Shown: positions 9,238 to 18,983, counted from the stretch's first letter. The stretch is DNA of 64,000 bases from Lysinibacter cavernae (GCF_011758565.1 NZ_JAAMOX010000002.1:868001-932000); one strand, 5' to 3'. Program-made: numbers and translations. The notes: generated from the sequence alone by a model not told the origin.

Positions 9238-10605
9238 ATGGATCAGCCCGACGTACGTTTTCGTTTTATCGACCTTTTTGCCGGTTTGGGGGGGTTTCAT
9301 GTGGCGCTTGCAGAGCTCGGCGGTCAAGGCGTTTTTGCTGCTGAATGGGAGCCCACGCTCAACTCTTTATACGATGCCAACTACGGCCTCGTTCCATGGT
9401 CCGACATAAATACTCTTGATTCTGAGGCGAAGATCGCTCAAGAGGTCCCCGACCACGATGTGCTCACTGCAGGGTTTCCTTGTCAGCCGTTCTCAAAGGC
9501 CGGCGAACAATTGGGGTTCGGAGACACGCTTCAGGGTCAATTGTTTTTCAAGGTGTTCGAGATACTAAAGGTCAAACGCCCTCGACGATTTATCCTTGAA
9601 AATGTCCCGAACATTCTGAAACACGACAACGGTAACACCTTGGAAACCATCGTAGGTAAACTTGAGAATGAGCTTGGCTACAAAGTAAGAGTTGAGCGTC
9701 TCTCACCGCACCAGTTTGGTGTTCCTCAGGTTCGTGAACGAGCCTATTTTATTGGTTCGCTCGATGGGCTGGATGGTTTTGAGTTGCCGAGTCCAGTCCG
9801 TAGCAAAACAGATATCAGTTCAGTTCTACAACGCGAGGGCGTAGATGTTCGCGCGGTGCCGGAGCAAACGCTTCGTGCAATCAATATGTGGGATGATTTC
9901 CTGAAGCTATCTGAAGGAGTCAAGCTCCCTTCTTTTCCGATCTGGGCGATGGAGTTTGGGGCAACTTATCCCTACGAAGAGGCTACCCCTCCAGCGTTAT
10001 GGAAGGAACAGCAGTCTCGAGGTCTTTCAGGATTCAATGGATGCTTCGGAACGTCGTTGCATGATCTCTCAGTTGAGGATCAATACGGGTTGATCCCAAG
10101 CCATTCCAGGCGTCCCGGTGATTATAAGTTTCCAAAATGGAAGCAGTCGTTTATTCGTCAGAATCGTAATTTCTTTGAAACCAATAGCAGTTGGATTCTT
10201 CCTTGGATGAAAAAATGGAAGCCATGGGAATTCCCGTCAAGCCTTCAAAAATTTGAATGGAATGCTCAGGGCGAAGCTCGACGAATCGACAAATTTGTTA
10301 TACAGGTTCGGGCTTCAGGTATTAGGGTCAAGCGCACCTCAACTGCACCAAGCTTGATAGCTATGACCCACACTCAAGTTCCTATTCTTGGTGCCGAGAT
10401 CGCAGGCGTTCGACGCTACATGAGTCCTCACGAGTGCGCGGCTCTTCAGAGCCTTGGCAAGATCATGCTCCCGCAAAATGATTTGAACGCGTATAAGGCC
10501 CTCGGAAATGCCGTCAACGCACGTGTTGTGAAGGAAATTGCGGAGCCCCTTCTTGCTCATTTTCTTCAAGAGGGGCCAAGTTCAGATCGACAGGTTGCCG
10601 CGTAG
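9238..10605 (+). CDS. DNA (cytosine-5-)-methyltransferase
   Basis: The protein has 455 residues; ATG 9238 follows an AAAGGGG site. All main C5-methyltransferase motifs are present in order: I FIDLFAGLGG (about residue 10), IV GFPCQPFS with the catalytic Cys (about 81), VI ENVPN (about 121), VIII QVRERAYFIG (about 163), a target-recognition region of about 190 residues, IX around RRYMSPHECAALQSLG, and X ALGNAVNARVV. It is the first gene of a four-gene operon with DUF262, Z1 and DUF4420 genes, so it is presumably the modification arm of a restriction-type system. The recognition site cannot be read from sequence. GC content is lower than in flanking genes. Confidence 0.95.
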   Translation: MDQPDVRFRFIDLFAGLGGFHVALAELGGQGVFAAEWEPTLNSLYDANYGLVPWSDINTLDSEAKIAQEVPDHDVLTAGFPCQPFSKAGEQLGFGDTLQGQLFFKVFEILKVKRPRRFILENVPNILKHDNGNTLETIVGKLENELGYKVRVERLSPHQFGVPQVRERAYFIGSLDGLDGFELPSPVRSKTDISSVLQREGVDVRAVPEQTLRAINMWDDFLKLSEGVKLPSFPIWAMEFGATYPYEEATPPALWKEQQSRGLSGFNGCFGTSLHDLSVEDQYGLIPSHSRRPGDYKFPKWKQSFIRQNRNFFETNSSWILPWMKKWKPWEFPSSLQKFEWNAQGEARRIDKFVIQVRASGIRVKRTSTAPSLIAMTHTQVPILGAEIAGVRRYMSPHECAALQSLGKIMLPQNDLNAYKALGNAVNARVVKEIAEPLLAHFLQEGPSSDRQVAA

Positions 10606-10635
10606 CGGTGATCACATTCACTGAGGAGTGTTGAA

Positions 10636-12540
10636 TTGAGTAACATCATCGAAGAGCCTGAGGTTGACGAAGTGCAGGAGGATGACACTCGTTCTCAGCT
10701 GCAAGCTAGAATCGCGGAATCTCTGTCCCAGTTGTCCGAGGCAACGGATTCGCCGGTAGGCCTTCAGTTCGGCTCGCCTTTTGCGGTTACTGAAGTCCGC
10801 TTCGACACAGATGACTGGATGTCCCGACTAGCGGACGTTCAAGGCTGGCTTCATTTTGGCGAGGACCTTTCTACCACCGACACTGATGCTTTCCTTGCAA
10901 GCCTTGTGTCATCTCTCAGTTTTGACAACCCCAACGATGGTGCTGAATCAGACGGCCTCCGATTGCGGCTGACCGAGGCAGCCCTTGAACGATTGAGTGA
11001 GCGCGCTGAACTGGCATTACGTTTACAGCAGGAGTTCCTGACTGATATCGATACTGAAGGCAGTAGTCGAACCTCCGTGACGGCTGGCTGGACTGAAAGG
11101 TGGGTGACTGAAGATGACACTACCGGACCAGTCACTCATGATCCTGTAAACGCAAAGGCTGATGTGTGGCCCATCTTCCAGTTAACTAATAGGAAAATGA
11201 ACCTAGCCCCTTCATACCAGCGTGGGGATGTATGGCGTACCGGTGACCGGCAAGCCCTTATCGAGTCCATCCTCCGAGGCATACCGCTACCTTCCATCAT
11301 CCTGCTTCGCACTGGCGCAAAGACTCCGCATGATGTTGTTGACGGCAAACAGAGGCTTACCGCAATTCTGCGTTTTGTCGGACAACACCCGGTCGCGCTC
11401 GCGAAAATCGCCGAGGCAAACGCAAAGCACCCGGAGGTAAACCTGCCTTTTCTCTTTGCGAATGATTATCCCAAATTTCGCAGAGCTTGGAAACAATATA
11501 TGGGTGAGCCTCTCACCGCAAAGCTTGAAGACGACTTCTATTTCCCTTTTAAGCTACGGAATGGGACCAACAGCGGCTTGGCCGGTCCTGAACTGGAACT
11601 CTTGCGCGGAAAATATTTCACGGAAATACGTGACAACACGATACGCGTCTCTGATCAGGAAGTAACGATTAAGGAACTCTTTGAGGGGGCGCCCGATTAT
11701 AAAGTTCCTGTCATCGAATACACGAAGGCAAGCCAGCGACAGATCCATGAAGTTTTCAAGCTTTACAACAAGCAAGGCATGCATCTCAACGCGGAGGAAA
11801 TCCGCAACGCTGTTTACCATGATATTGAACTGACTCGCGCGATCCTTATCGCTGCTGGTGATGCAAACCCGCGTGCGGATATCTCAGATGTTGCTCCCTC
11901 GCTAACTAGCGTCAACGGGATACTTGACCTGGGCAAGAACCTTGTAGATTACGGGTTCGGTGAATCACGTTATCGTAGGACCAAAGTTCTGGGTTGGGTA
12001 GTGGCTACACTCGTTAGCGATACAGGTGGAAAACTCCTGCCTTCAACAGCCCGTCATACAGATCTTCTTTTGGGTCAGGTCCAAAGCGAAGTTACTCATC
12101 CGCTACGCGATGGTTCACGCATCGCCGGCTTATTCAAACTGATAGCTCAGTCGGTAGACGTCCATGCAGCACATGACGAGCTCTGGCCAGATTCATTTCG
12201 TGGTGATGGTAAGACTAGTAAGTGGCAGGATCTTCAGCTTGTCGGCTCACTGGTCGGAATCACGATTGCTCTGGCAGGTTCACCTGACGATATTGAAAAC
12301 CGTATCGAAACATCCGCTGATGAAATCCGCAAAGCAGCAGTTGAAGAATGGATACGCCCTGAGAAGACTCAAACACGCACTCAATGGGACTACATCGCTA
12401 GGATTGCCGAAGGTGTTGTAGGGAAGTTGGGAATCGATATCGCAACTGCATCCGATGAAATCCGCACGAGATTTGGCTCATCTGGGATTGAGTCGCTCCT
12501 TGGGTCGAAGCTCCCACCGGAAGGCGAGAAACGCCAGTAA
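10636..12540 (+). CDS. DUF262 (GmrSD N-terminal-like) protein
   Basis: The protein has 634 residues with a TTG start 8 bases after a GAGGAG site. Residues 1-180 form an acidic, helix-rich region I do not recognise. A DUF262 core follows with SYQRGDVW (about 194-201) and VVDGKQRLT (about 236-244), the two signature motifs of this ParB-like nucleotide-binding fold. In GmrSD-type enzymes DUF262 pairs with a DUF1524 HNH nuclease; none is visible in the C-terminal 250 residues. The nuclease is therefore probably supplied by the DUF4420 gene two cistrons downstream. In related Z1 operons this position is often held by a GHKL/MORC-type ATPase, so this looks like a substitution. Confidence 0.85.
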   Translation: MSNIIEEPEVDEVQEDDTRSQLQARIAESLSQLSEATDSPVGLQFGSPFAVTEVRFDTDDWMSRLADVQGWLHFGEDLSTTDTDAFLASLVSSLSFDNPNDGAESDGLRLRLTEAALERLSERAELALRLQQEFLTDIDTEGSSRTSVTAGWTERWVTEDDTTGPVTHDPVNAKADVWPIFQLTNRKMNLAPSYQRGDVWRTGDRQALIESILRGIPLPSIILLRTGAKTPHDVVDGKQRLTAILRFVGQHPVALAKIAEANAKHPEVNLPFLFANDYPKFRRAWKQYMGEPLTAKLEDDFYFPFKLRNGTNSGLAGPELELLRGKYFTEIRDNTIRVSDQEVTIKELFEGAPDYKVPVIEYTKASQRQIHEVFKLYNKQGMHLNAEEIRNAVYHDIELTRAILIAAGDANPRADISDVAPSLTSVNGILDLGKNLVDYGFGESRYRRTKVLGWVVATLVSDTGGKLLPSTARHTDLLLGQVQSEVTHPLRDGSRIAGLFKLIAQSVDVHAAHDELWPDSFRGDGKTSKWQDLQLVGSLVGITIALAGSPDDIENRIETSADEIRKAAVEEWIRPEKTQTRTQWDYIARIAEGVVGKLGIDIATASDEIRTRFGSSGIESLLGSKLPPEGEKRQ

Positions 12541-12541
12541 T

Positions 12542-15346
12542 ATGATGGAGAACAAAACGGAGCGATTGTATCTCGAAGCGCCGTTGCGCTCAACAGATTC
12601 TTGGTGGGCTAGGTACTCGGCTGAGCTAACGGGGTTAACAGAGACAGCTCGTGCTGTACTAGAAACTGACAGCGCCTACATATTAAATCGCGGTATCTTT
12701 GCGGAAGGCGAGCCCGGCGGACCGGGATGGCCACAAGATCGCGCTCGGACCGGCCTCGTCATGGGCTCGGTTCAATCTGGTAAGACCGCATCAATGTTCG
12801 GAGTCACCGCGCTCGCGCTCGATCGCAGTGTTGACATCGTTGTCATACTCGCAGGTACGCGGTTGTCATTGTGGCGCCAGACATATGAACGACTTGCGGA
12901 TCAACTCGACTCCGGTATCGAAAACGCTGCGAAAGCCAATCAGCGAATTCTATGCCCTGCACCAGGGGTCGCGTTGTCCGGTGTCTCGACATCGCTACAA
13001 GATACGTACCGTTTGTCTACTGCGCAAGTACGGCGAAAACTGAATCAAAATCGACCTCTGATCGTCGTCGCAATGAAACAAACTAACCATCTCTATGCCC
13101 TTGGAAACGCCCTGCGCAGTAGCGTTTTCGGAGCGGTGGAGGAACTCGAGCGACCTGTCCACATGCTCGTACTCGATGATGAGGCTGATGACGGCTCTGT
13201 TCTTGATGCTGCAGTTGAGGCAGAGCAAGATCCGCTTTCCCCCAGTCTCAAACAGATTCCTCGTGCTATCGCTGATCTCTGGGACCCACGTTCAACAGAA
13301 GCACCCTCTAACCTGTTCGCTACTTATGTCGGGTACACCGCGACGCCTCAGGCGAATCTCCTTCAGGAGGATCATAATCCCCTTGCCCCACGTGATTTTG
13401 TCATCTCTTTGCGTACACCTCTAGATGTCGGACATCCCGTTGACACTACCCGTACCGATGTAGCTAAGTCATCAACGTATCCAGAGCCGACGGGGATGGA
13501 TAATTTTTATACTGGTGGTGAGGTTTATTACCGACGGGGCGCGTCAGCTGGTCTCTGCGTAGAACTTACGGCGGATGAGGACGACGACCTCGGCGAGGCA
13601 ATTCGTGCATTCCTCGTCTCAGGCGCAATTAGACTCCACCGAGCGGGCGGTGTCCTAGGGCCTCACTCCATCACAGACCTAGGCTTCAGTACTCGGGAAG
13701 ACGCGATTGCTGAGTCGCCAAGTCCGCATTCGATGCTTTTTCATCCGTCTGCCGAAATTGGACGACATTTTAAGGGTGCTGAGGACGTATTGCTTTGGGC
13801 CGGAATCGATGACCGTACTAAGGCCCGGGAGCATCTCGAATCTGGAAATGCTTACTTACCGAACGTGCTTATCGCGAAAATGCGTAGCGAAGAGCCTCTT
13901 TGGGAAAAGTGGATCGACAGATACCGAGAGTCATCTAGTGAAATAACGACCCAGTTTAACATCATAAATCCCCGCGAAATCCCCGACTGGTCAATCGTCA
14001 AGGAAATCTTGGAAACGGAGATTATCCCAGGTACACGAGTATCAGTTGTCAACAGCGATCCTGCCGCCGATGACCGTCCTGAGTACAAGCCATCGTTCAA
14101 CTCTGTAGACGGACAGTGGCACGCAGCTCGGGACCTCTCCACTATTTTTGTTTCGGGCAATGTCATGGCTCGAGGATTGACGTTGGAGGGTATGTCTACG
14201 GCATTATTTCAGCGAGGATCAAACACTCCTCTCGCTGATACGCAGATGCAAATGCAGCGTTGGTTTGGATACCGAGGTAAACACATAGAGCTATGTCGTT
14301 TGTTTGCCGGTCGCTCGCAACTCGACTTGTTCAAGGCATATCACGACATTGACGAAGCCATCCGCATCTCAACTTCTGAAGCCATGGCGGGCGAGGCGCC
14401 CTCGCCTGTCATGCTGCATGGATTGGAATTCCTTGCCACAGGAAAAATTGCCAACCTCGGAAGGACACCGCTGTGTCCGAGTTCGAAACCGTTTATAACT
14501 CTCATCAACAGTGGACAGGAGCCTGATCCTAACGTAGATTTGGTCGCTGAGTTGTTTACGTCTAGAAGCTCATCGGACGTGATAGTTGGACGTAGCAAAA
14601 GAGGCCGTGCTCTCGATGAGACGGTATCGCTCACAGAAGCGGCAGACCTTCTCGGCAGCCTCGTTTTTGATGCCTACCATCCCGGAATAGACCATAGACT
14701 GGCAGAGCTCTGGAGACATGTCCAGTCGCGCGTATCAGCTGTTCATGCTTTGCCTAACGGAACGCAGTTCTACGCGGCCCCGTCGTCCCTTGCGGGTGAC
14801 GCGTCAACCGTTAGACAGGACTGCCCTTATGCGATCCCGGCATACTTTCGGCTCTGGGATGCATGTCTCACGAGACCGGTGCGGGGGCTCTTCGTCACAG
14901 GTGCACCGTCGGATATCTGGTCTATGGCCGATCTCCGCGCAAAACAGAGTTATCAGCCGAGGTTTACTGTCGGTATCCGATATGGCTCAGGCTCACCGAT
15001 TAACGACGGTCGTCTTGCAAATCTGGGATTCGAGATTCTCGCAACAAACAAAAAGGTACGGGAGAATAACACCCTCGGAAACGAGTGGGGAGCCAATGAC
15101 CCAGACGCTGGCCCACTCGATTATCGGGGAGATCAATTCTTTGACTACTACCATCGTCGAGAACCCGTGCCAATGCTGACGAGTGGCGCTCCGTGGAGGC
15201 CTGAAGGTTCAGCCGGTCAGATTCTGTTTTATGTTAATCAGCATCCCGGCCAGCCCCACCCGGCTGTTGCCGTGGGTATATGCATCCCCGCAGGTGGGCC
15301 AGAACAGTTCGCAGCAACCCGTGCTGGAATAACCGGTAAACCCTGA
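12542..15346 (+). CDS. Z1-domain ATPase/helicase-like protein
   Basis: The protein has 934 residues, with the start taken at the ATG one base after the DUF262 stop, implying translational coupling. It carries superfamily-II-like ATPase elements: GSVQSGKT (Walker A, residues 75-82), LDDEADD (Walker B, about 210), YTATPQAN (motif III-like, about 265), then the Z1 region with NVMARGLTLEGM and QMQRWFGYR (arginine-finger-like motif VI, about 580). Z1 proteins are known partners of DNA methyltransferases and PD-(D/E)XK nucleases in restriction-type loci and are thought to be the motor. The order MTase-DUF262-Z1-DUF4420 supports that role here. Confidence 0.9.
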   Translation: MMENKTERLYLEAPLRSTDSWWARYSAELTGLTETARAVLETDSAYILNRGIFAEGEPGGPGWPQDRARTGLVMGSVQSGKTASMFGVTALALDRSVDIVVILAGTRLSLWRQTYERLADQLDSGIENAAKANQRILCPAPGVALSGVSTSLQDTYRLSTAQVRRKLNQNRPLIVVAMKQTNHLYALGNALRSSVFGAVEELERPVHMLVLDDEADDGSVLDAAVEAEQDPLSPSLKQIPRAIADLWDPRSTEAPSNLFATYVGYTATPQANLLQEDHNPLAPRDFVISLRTPLDVGHPVDTTRTDVAKSSTYPEPTGMDNFYTGGEVYYRRGASAGLCVELTADEDDDLGEAIRAFLVSGAIRLHRAGGVLGPHSITDLGFSTREDAIAESPSPHSMLFHPSAEIGRHFKGAEDVLLWAGIDDRTKAREHLESGNAYLPNVLIAKMRSEEPLWEKWIDRYRESSSEITTQFNIINPREIPDWSIVKEILETEIIPGTRVSVVNSDPAADDRPEYKPSFNSVDGQWHAARDLSTIFVSGNVMARGLTLEGMSTALFQRGSNTPLADTQMQMQRWFGYRGKHIELCRLFAGRSQLDLFKAYHDIDEAIRISTSEAMAGEAPSPVMLHGLEFLATGKIANLGRTPLCPSSKPFITLINSGQEPDPNVDLVAELFTSRSSSDVIVGRSKRGRALDETVSLTEAADLLGSLVFDAYHPGIDHRLAELWRHVQSRVSAVHALPNGTQFYAAPSSLAGDASTVRQDCPYAIPAYFRLWDACLTRPVRGLFVTGAPSDIWSMADLRAKQSYQPRFTVGIRYGSGSPINDGRLANLGFEILATNKKVRENNTLGNEWGANDPDAGPLDYRGDQFFDYYHRREPVPMLTSGAPWRPEGSAGQILFYVNQHPGQPHPAVAVGICIPAGGPEQFAATRAGITGKP

Positions 15347-15357
15347 GAGGCGAAATA

Positions 15358-16419
15358 GTGATGGCGAGCTATGAATCTGTGCTCCATCTCATTGAGAGCA
15401 TTCCGAGTGCTCCGTTTTCAGATACACGTGACGTTACCTGGACAACCGATGCGCACGTCGTCGGTCTTGCGCGCGATCACGAGGGGCACATAGAAGTGTT
15501 TCTAGCAGGTTCCAAGCTGACCGCTATTTCTCTCATCGTCAGCGAATCAATTGAATTCCATACGTGGCATCGGGTCGGTGCGGAACCTTTTGATGCAAAC
15601 AGACTTCTGTTCCCCGCGGTTGAACATTTCGATCAGGTTGCAGCGTTTATCTGTACGGAGTTGTTGCGAGCCGGAGCAGATTCATCACTCGCCCATGCGT
15701 TTGCGCGCACTGAACCTTTAATTGAGTTGGCAATCGAGAGGTTACGCCTATCGAGGCAAGCAATCGTTGGGCTCGCTGGCGAACTTCTTCTGCTTGATGC
15801 GTTGTGCCGGCGCGGCGAGGACAACCAGGTGGTCTCGATCATCAGATCGTGGGACGGGTGGAAGCAGTCTTCGCGTGACTTTTCCTTGGGGAATACTGGT
15901 GTCGAGGTGAAAACAACGACAAGGAACGCCTCTTCGCATTTGGTGGAAGGAACTCACCAGATCGAGCCCAATGATGGATTAAGTGGAGGTTTAACAGAGG
16001 GCCGGTTGCTCTTTGTGAGCATTGGACTGGAGCCTGCTGAGCAAGAAGGAAACGTATTCACGATACCTCAACTTGTGGATCGTATTATCTGCAGAGTCGA
16101 AGAGACTAGCCACGGACAAGCGACTGTTGAAAAGTTTCTGAATTATCTCATCGAATACGGAAATAGTGAGGGTGGCGGATACGAACACAAAGCCCTAGCG
16201 CCCGACCCTAAGTATGCGACACCGTTTCTCACGAAATTCTTCCGTGCTTATGACATGTCAGATGCGGGCATTGAGGTGTTACGGAGAGATGACATCGTGG
16301 CTCATCGCCATGTTGACGCCAACTCCGTACGATTCCGAGTTGAATTGCCCACAACAGTATCCCCTAGTAATCCTGTGGCAGGGGCAAACCAAGTTGCAGA
16401 TTATGTTCTCGGGTTCTGA
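15358..16419 (+). CDS. PD-(D/E)XK motif nuclease (DUF4420)
   Basis: The protein has 353 residues, starting at GTG 15358 or the adjacent ATG 15361, just after a GAGAGG site. The middle of the protein has GLAGELLLLD (conserved Glu), then RDFSLGNTGVEVKTTTR, a D-x10-ExK core matching the PD-(D/E)XK active site, at about residues 170-190. It is the last gene of the operon and lies 11 bases after the Z1 stop. By family and position it is the likely DNA-cleaving subunit. No AIPR abortive-infection gene follows, unlike in many relatives. A short hairpin separates it from the convergent helicase. Confidence 0.88.
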   Translation: MMASYESVLHLIESIPSAPFSDTRDVTWTTDAHVVGLARDHEGHIEVFLAGSKLTAISLIVSESIEFHTWHRVGAEPFDANRLLFPAVEHFDQVAAFICTELLRAGADSSLAHAFARTEPLIELAIERLRLSRQAIVGLAGELLLLDALCRRGEDNQVVSIIRSWDGWKQSSRDFSLGNTGVEVKTTTRNASSHLVEGTHQIEPNDGLSGGLTEGRLLFVSIGLEPAEQEGNVFTIPQLVDRIICRVEETSHGQATVEKFLNYLIEYGNSEGGGYEHKALAPDPKYATPFLTKFFRAYDMSDAGIEVLRRDDIVAHRHVDANSVRFRVELPTTVSPSNPVAGANQVADYVLGF

Positions 16420-16530
16420 CCGCGATTTCAATGCCAACTTATCCCACCTGGCACCCGGGGTGAGGGTGTGCCTGTGCTCTAACGAGCATCCGCTTGAGCG
16501 GAGACGTCAAGAACCTCTGCTTGGGGAAGT

Positions 16531-16560
16531 CGTTCGGCAGGCCGTTTAGCCCGCCGAACG
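16531..16560. terminator. Hairpin between convergent genes
   Basis: CGTTCGGC and its exact complement with a 14-base spacer, between the DUF4420 gene and the convergent DEAD helicase. It could serve both. It marks the right edge of the low-GC island. Confidence 0.5.
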
Positions 16561-16568
16561 CCCCATCG

Positions 16569-18401
16569 CTACCACTGCTTCTTGTGGCGGGGTTTCTTGT
16601 AGCCGCGGTCGTCGCCGTCGCCGGCATCCGATGAGCGGGACGGGCGGCCGCGGTCTGGGCGGATCTCGATGAGCTTGCCAGAGATGCGCGTCGCCTGCAG
16701 GCGGTCGAGCGTGTCGGCGGGGAGGTCTGCCGGCAACTCCACGAGGGAGAAGTCTGGGCGGATCTCGATGGCGCCGAAGTCGCCGCGGCTCAGGCCGCCC
16801 TCGTTGGCGAGGGCTCCGACGATCTGGCGGGGCTCAACCTTGTGGCGACGGCCGACCGCGAGGCGGTAGGAAGCCATTTGCTTGTCGCCTGGGCGTGAGC
16901 GGCGCTCTGGGCGGTCTCCGCCGCCGAAGCGATCCGAGCGGTCAGAGCCGCGTCCGCGGTCATCCCGGTCCCGGCCTCCGCGTCCGCCACGGTCATCGCG
17001 GTCGAACGAACGGCGCTCCTCGCGCACTGGGCGCTCGTCGCGGGGGTCGAGCAGGAGTGGCGTTTCGCCCTGTGAGACGATCGCGAGTGCGGCAGCAACA
17101 TCCGCCTCCGGAACATCGTGGTGACGCACGTAGTGGTCAATGATGTCGCGGAACTGCGCGATCTTGTCGGTCTGCGCGAGGGCCGTGCTGATGGCGTCGT
17201 CGAAGCGCGAGAGGCGCGTGCTGTTGACGTCATCCACGCTCGGGAGCTGCATTTGCGTGAGTGGCTGGCGCGTTGCCTTCTCGATCTGGCCGAGCAGGTA
17301 GCGCTCGCGCGGGGTGATGAAGCTGATGGCGTCACCGCTGCGACCGGCGCGTCCGGTGCGGCCAATCCGGTGCACGTAGGACTCGGTGTCGGTCGGGATA
17401 TCGAAGTTCACGACGTGGCTAATGCGCTCAACGTCGAGGCCGCGGGCGGCAACATCCGTGGCCACGAGGATGTCGAGCTTGCCTGCCTTGAGCTGGTTGA
17501 CGGTGCGCTCGCGCTGGGCCTGAGCGATGTCTCCGTTGATCGGCTGGGCTGAGTAGCCGCGGGCGCGCAGCTTCTCGGCAAGCGTTTCGGTTTCGTTCTT
17601 GGTGCGAACGAAGATGATCATGGCCTCGAAGTTCTCGACCTCAAGGATGCGCGTGAGGGCATCCACCTTCTGGGCGTACGACACGATGAGGTAGCGCTGG
17701 GTGATGTTGACCGACGTGGTCGTCTTGGTCTTGACCGTGATCTCTTCTGGGTCGTTCAGGTACTTCTTTGAGATGCGGCGGATGCTCGTTGGCATGGTCG
17801 CCGAGAACAGCGCGACCTGCTTGGTGTCTGGGGTGTCTGCGAGGATCGTCTCAACGTCTTCGGCGAAGCCCATCTTGAGCATCTCGTCGGCCTCGTCAAG
17901 CACCAGGTACTTGAGCTCGGTGAGATCCAGCGTGCCCTTTTGGAGGTGGTCCATGATGCGACCTGGCGTACCAACGACTACGTGGACTCCGCGGCGAAGG
18001 GCCGAGAGCTGCACGCCGTATCCCTGGCCGCCGTAAACGGGCAGCACGTGGACGCCGCGCGTGTGGGACGCGTACGACTCGAACGCCTCGCACACCTGCA
18101 GCGCAAGCTCGCGAGTGGGGGCAAGCACAAGTGCCTGCGGGGTCTTCTGGTGCACGTCAATGCGCGACAGGATTGGCAGCGCAAACGCGGCCGTCTTTCC
18201 GGTTCCTGTCTGGGCGAGGCCAACAACGTCGCGGCCCTCAAGGAGCGCGGGAATGGTGGCGGCCTGGATAGCGGACGGGGTCTCGTATCCGATGTCTTTG
18301 AGGGATTTAAGTACGGCGTCATTCAAGCCGAGTTCGGAGAACGTCAGCGAAGCGGGAGTGTTGTCTGCGTCGGCCTGAGCCGGAGAATCAAGAGAAGTCA
18401 C
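16569..18401 (-). CDS. DEAD-box ATP-dependent RNA helicase (DeaD/CsdA-like)
   Basis: The protein has 610 residues. Motifs run in canonical order: FSELGLNDAVLKSLKDIGYETPSAIQ region (Q motif), AQTGTGKT (I), PTRELALQV (Ia), TPGRIMDH (Ib), DEAD (II), SATMP (III), TDVAARGLDV (V), HRIGRTGRAG (VI). A basic RGG/DR-rich linker (about 455-505) leads to a C-terminal DbpA-type RNA-binding domain ending in KKPRHKKQW. It is expected to remodel structured RNA or assist ribosome assembly, often under cold stress. It is high-GC core sequence, unlike the island to its left. Confidence 0.96.
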   Translation of the reverse strand: MTSLDSPAQADADNTPASLTFSELGLNDAVLKSLKDIGYETPSAIQAATIPALLEGRDVVGLAQTGTGKTAAFALPILSRIDVHQKTPQALVLAPTRELALQVCEAFESYASHTRGVHVLPVYGGQGYGVQLSALRRGVHVVVGTPGRIMDHLQKGTLDLTELKYLVLDEADEMLKMGFAEDVETILADTPDTKQVALFSATMPTSIRRISKKYLNDPEEITVKTKTTTSVNITQRYLIVSYAQKVDALTRILEVENFEAMIIFVRTKNETETLAEKLRARGYSAQPINGDIAQAQRERTVNQLKAGKLDILVATDVAARGLDVERISHVVNFDIPTDTESYVHRIGRTGRAGRSGDAISFITPRERYLLGQIEKATRQPLTQMQLPSVDDVNSTRLSRFDDAISTALAQTDKIAQFRDIIDHYVRHHDVPEADVAAALAIVSQGETPLLLDPRDERPVREERRSFDRDDRGGRGGRDRDDRGRGSDRSDRFGGGDRPERRSRPGDKQMASYRLAVGRRHKVEPRQIVGALANEGGLSRGDFGAIEIRPDFSLVELPADLPADTLDRLQATRISGKLIEIRPDRGRPSRSSDAGDGDDRGYKKPRHKKQW

Positions 18402-18523
18402 GCTTTAGGCTAGTCCGTCTTGGCCACTTATGGGGGCATTTGGGCGGCTCAGCGCCGGATTGGCAGGGGATTCACCGGGTTTGGGTGAGGTTTTGGGGGT
18501 TGGGGAGTGCGCGCTGCGCCAAT

Positions 18524-18582
18524 AAGTCGTCACGATCTGCTGCATTGGGTTTTGCCAGAGGATGCGCAGAGCGTGACGACTT
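18524..18582. repeat. Intergenic palindrome
   Basis: Perfect 11-bp arms (AAGTCGTCACG and its complement), extending to about 17 bp with one mismatch, around a loop of roughly 25 bases. It lies just after the ridA stop and upstream of the helicase start. It may terminate the eda-ridA transcript, or belong to the palindromic elements seen at many junctions here. Confidence 0.5.
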
Positions 18583-18594
18583 GCAGGGGGAGCG

Positions 18595-18975
18595 TTAGCC
18601 GAGCACCGCGATTGCGTCGATCTCGACCTTCATTCCTGGGCCAAGCCCAGCCGAAACCGTGGTGCGGGCCGGGTATGGCTCGTTGAAGAACTCGCCGTAG
18701 ACCTCATTCATTCCCGCAAATTCTTCGTGGGCGCTGATGTAGACGCGCACGGTCACGATGTCGTCCATGTTGCCGCCGGCCGCCGTGACGACGTGCGCGA
18801 GGTTGGTGAGGGTCTGTCTCGTTTGTTCGCGGACGCCGTCGCCGACGAGGGCTCCGGTGTTGACGTCAAAGCCGCCCTGGCCTGCCAGGTACAGCGAGTC
18901 GCCTTTTCGGATGGCCTGCGAATACGAGGCGACCGGAACCGGGGCGAGCGGGGTGTTGATTGCTTGTTTTGCCAC
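18595..18975 (-). CDS. RidA-family enamine/imine deaminase
   Basis: The protein has 126 residues with a GTG start. It is a typical RidA/YjgF trimer subunit: SQAIRKGDSLYLAGQGGFD near the start, a VRVYI strand, and the C-terminal signature PARTTVSAGLGPGMKVEIDAIAV containing the conserved Arg. RidA speeds hydrolysis of reactive enamine/imine intermediates released by PLP-dependent lyases. It lies 8 bases after the aldolase gene in the same transcript. In this regulon it plausibly finishes the reaction of the PLP lyase encoded at 27747. Confidence 0.9.
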   Translation of the reverse strand: MAKQAINTPLAPVPVASYSQAIRKGDSLYLAGQGGFDVNTGALVGDGVREQTRQTLTNLAHVVTAAGGNMDDIVTVRVYISAHEEFAGMNEVYGEFFNEPYPARTTVSAGLGPGMKVEIDAIAVLG

Positions 18976-18983
18976 GTGGTTTC

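Noticed and set aside
6669-16568. Integrase-mediated genomic island with attachment sites
   Set aside because: No integrase, transposase, tRNA end or flanking direct repeat was found; only composition and pseudogenes mark the island.
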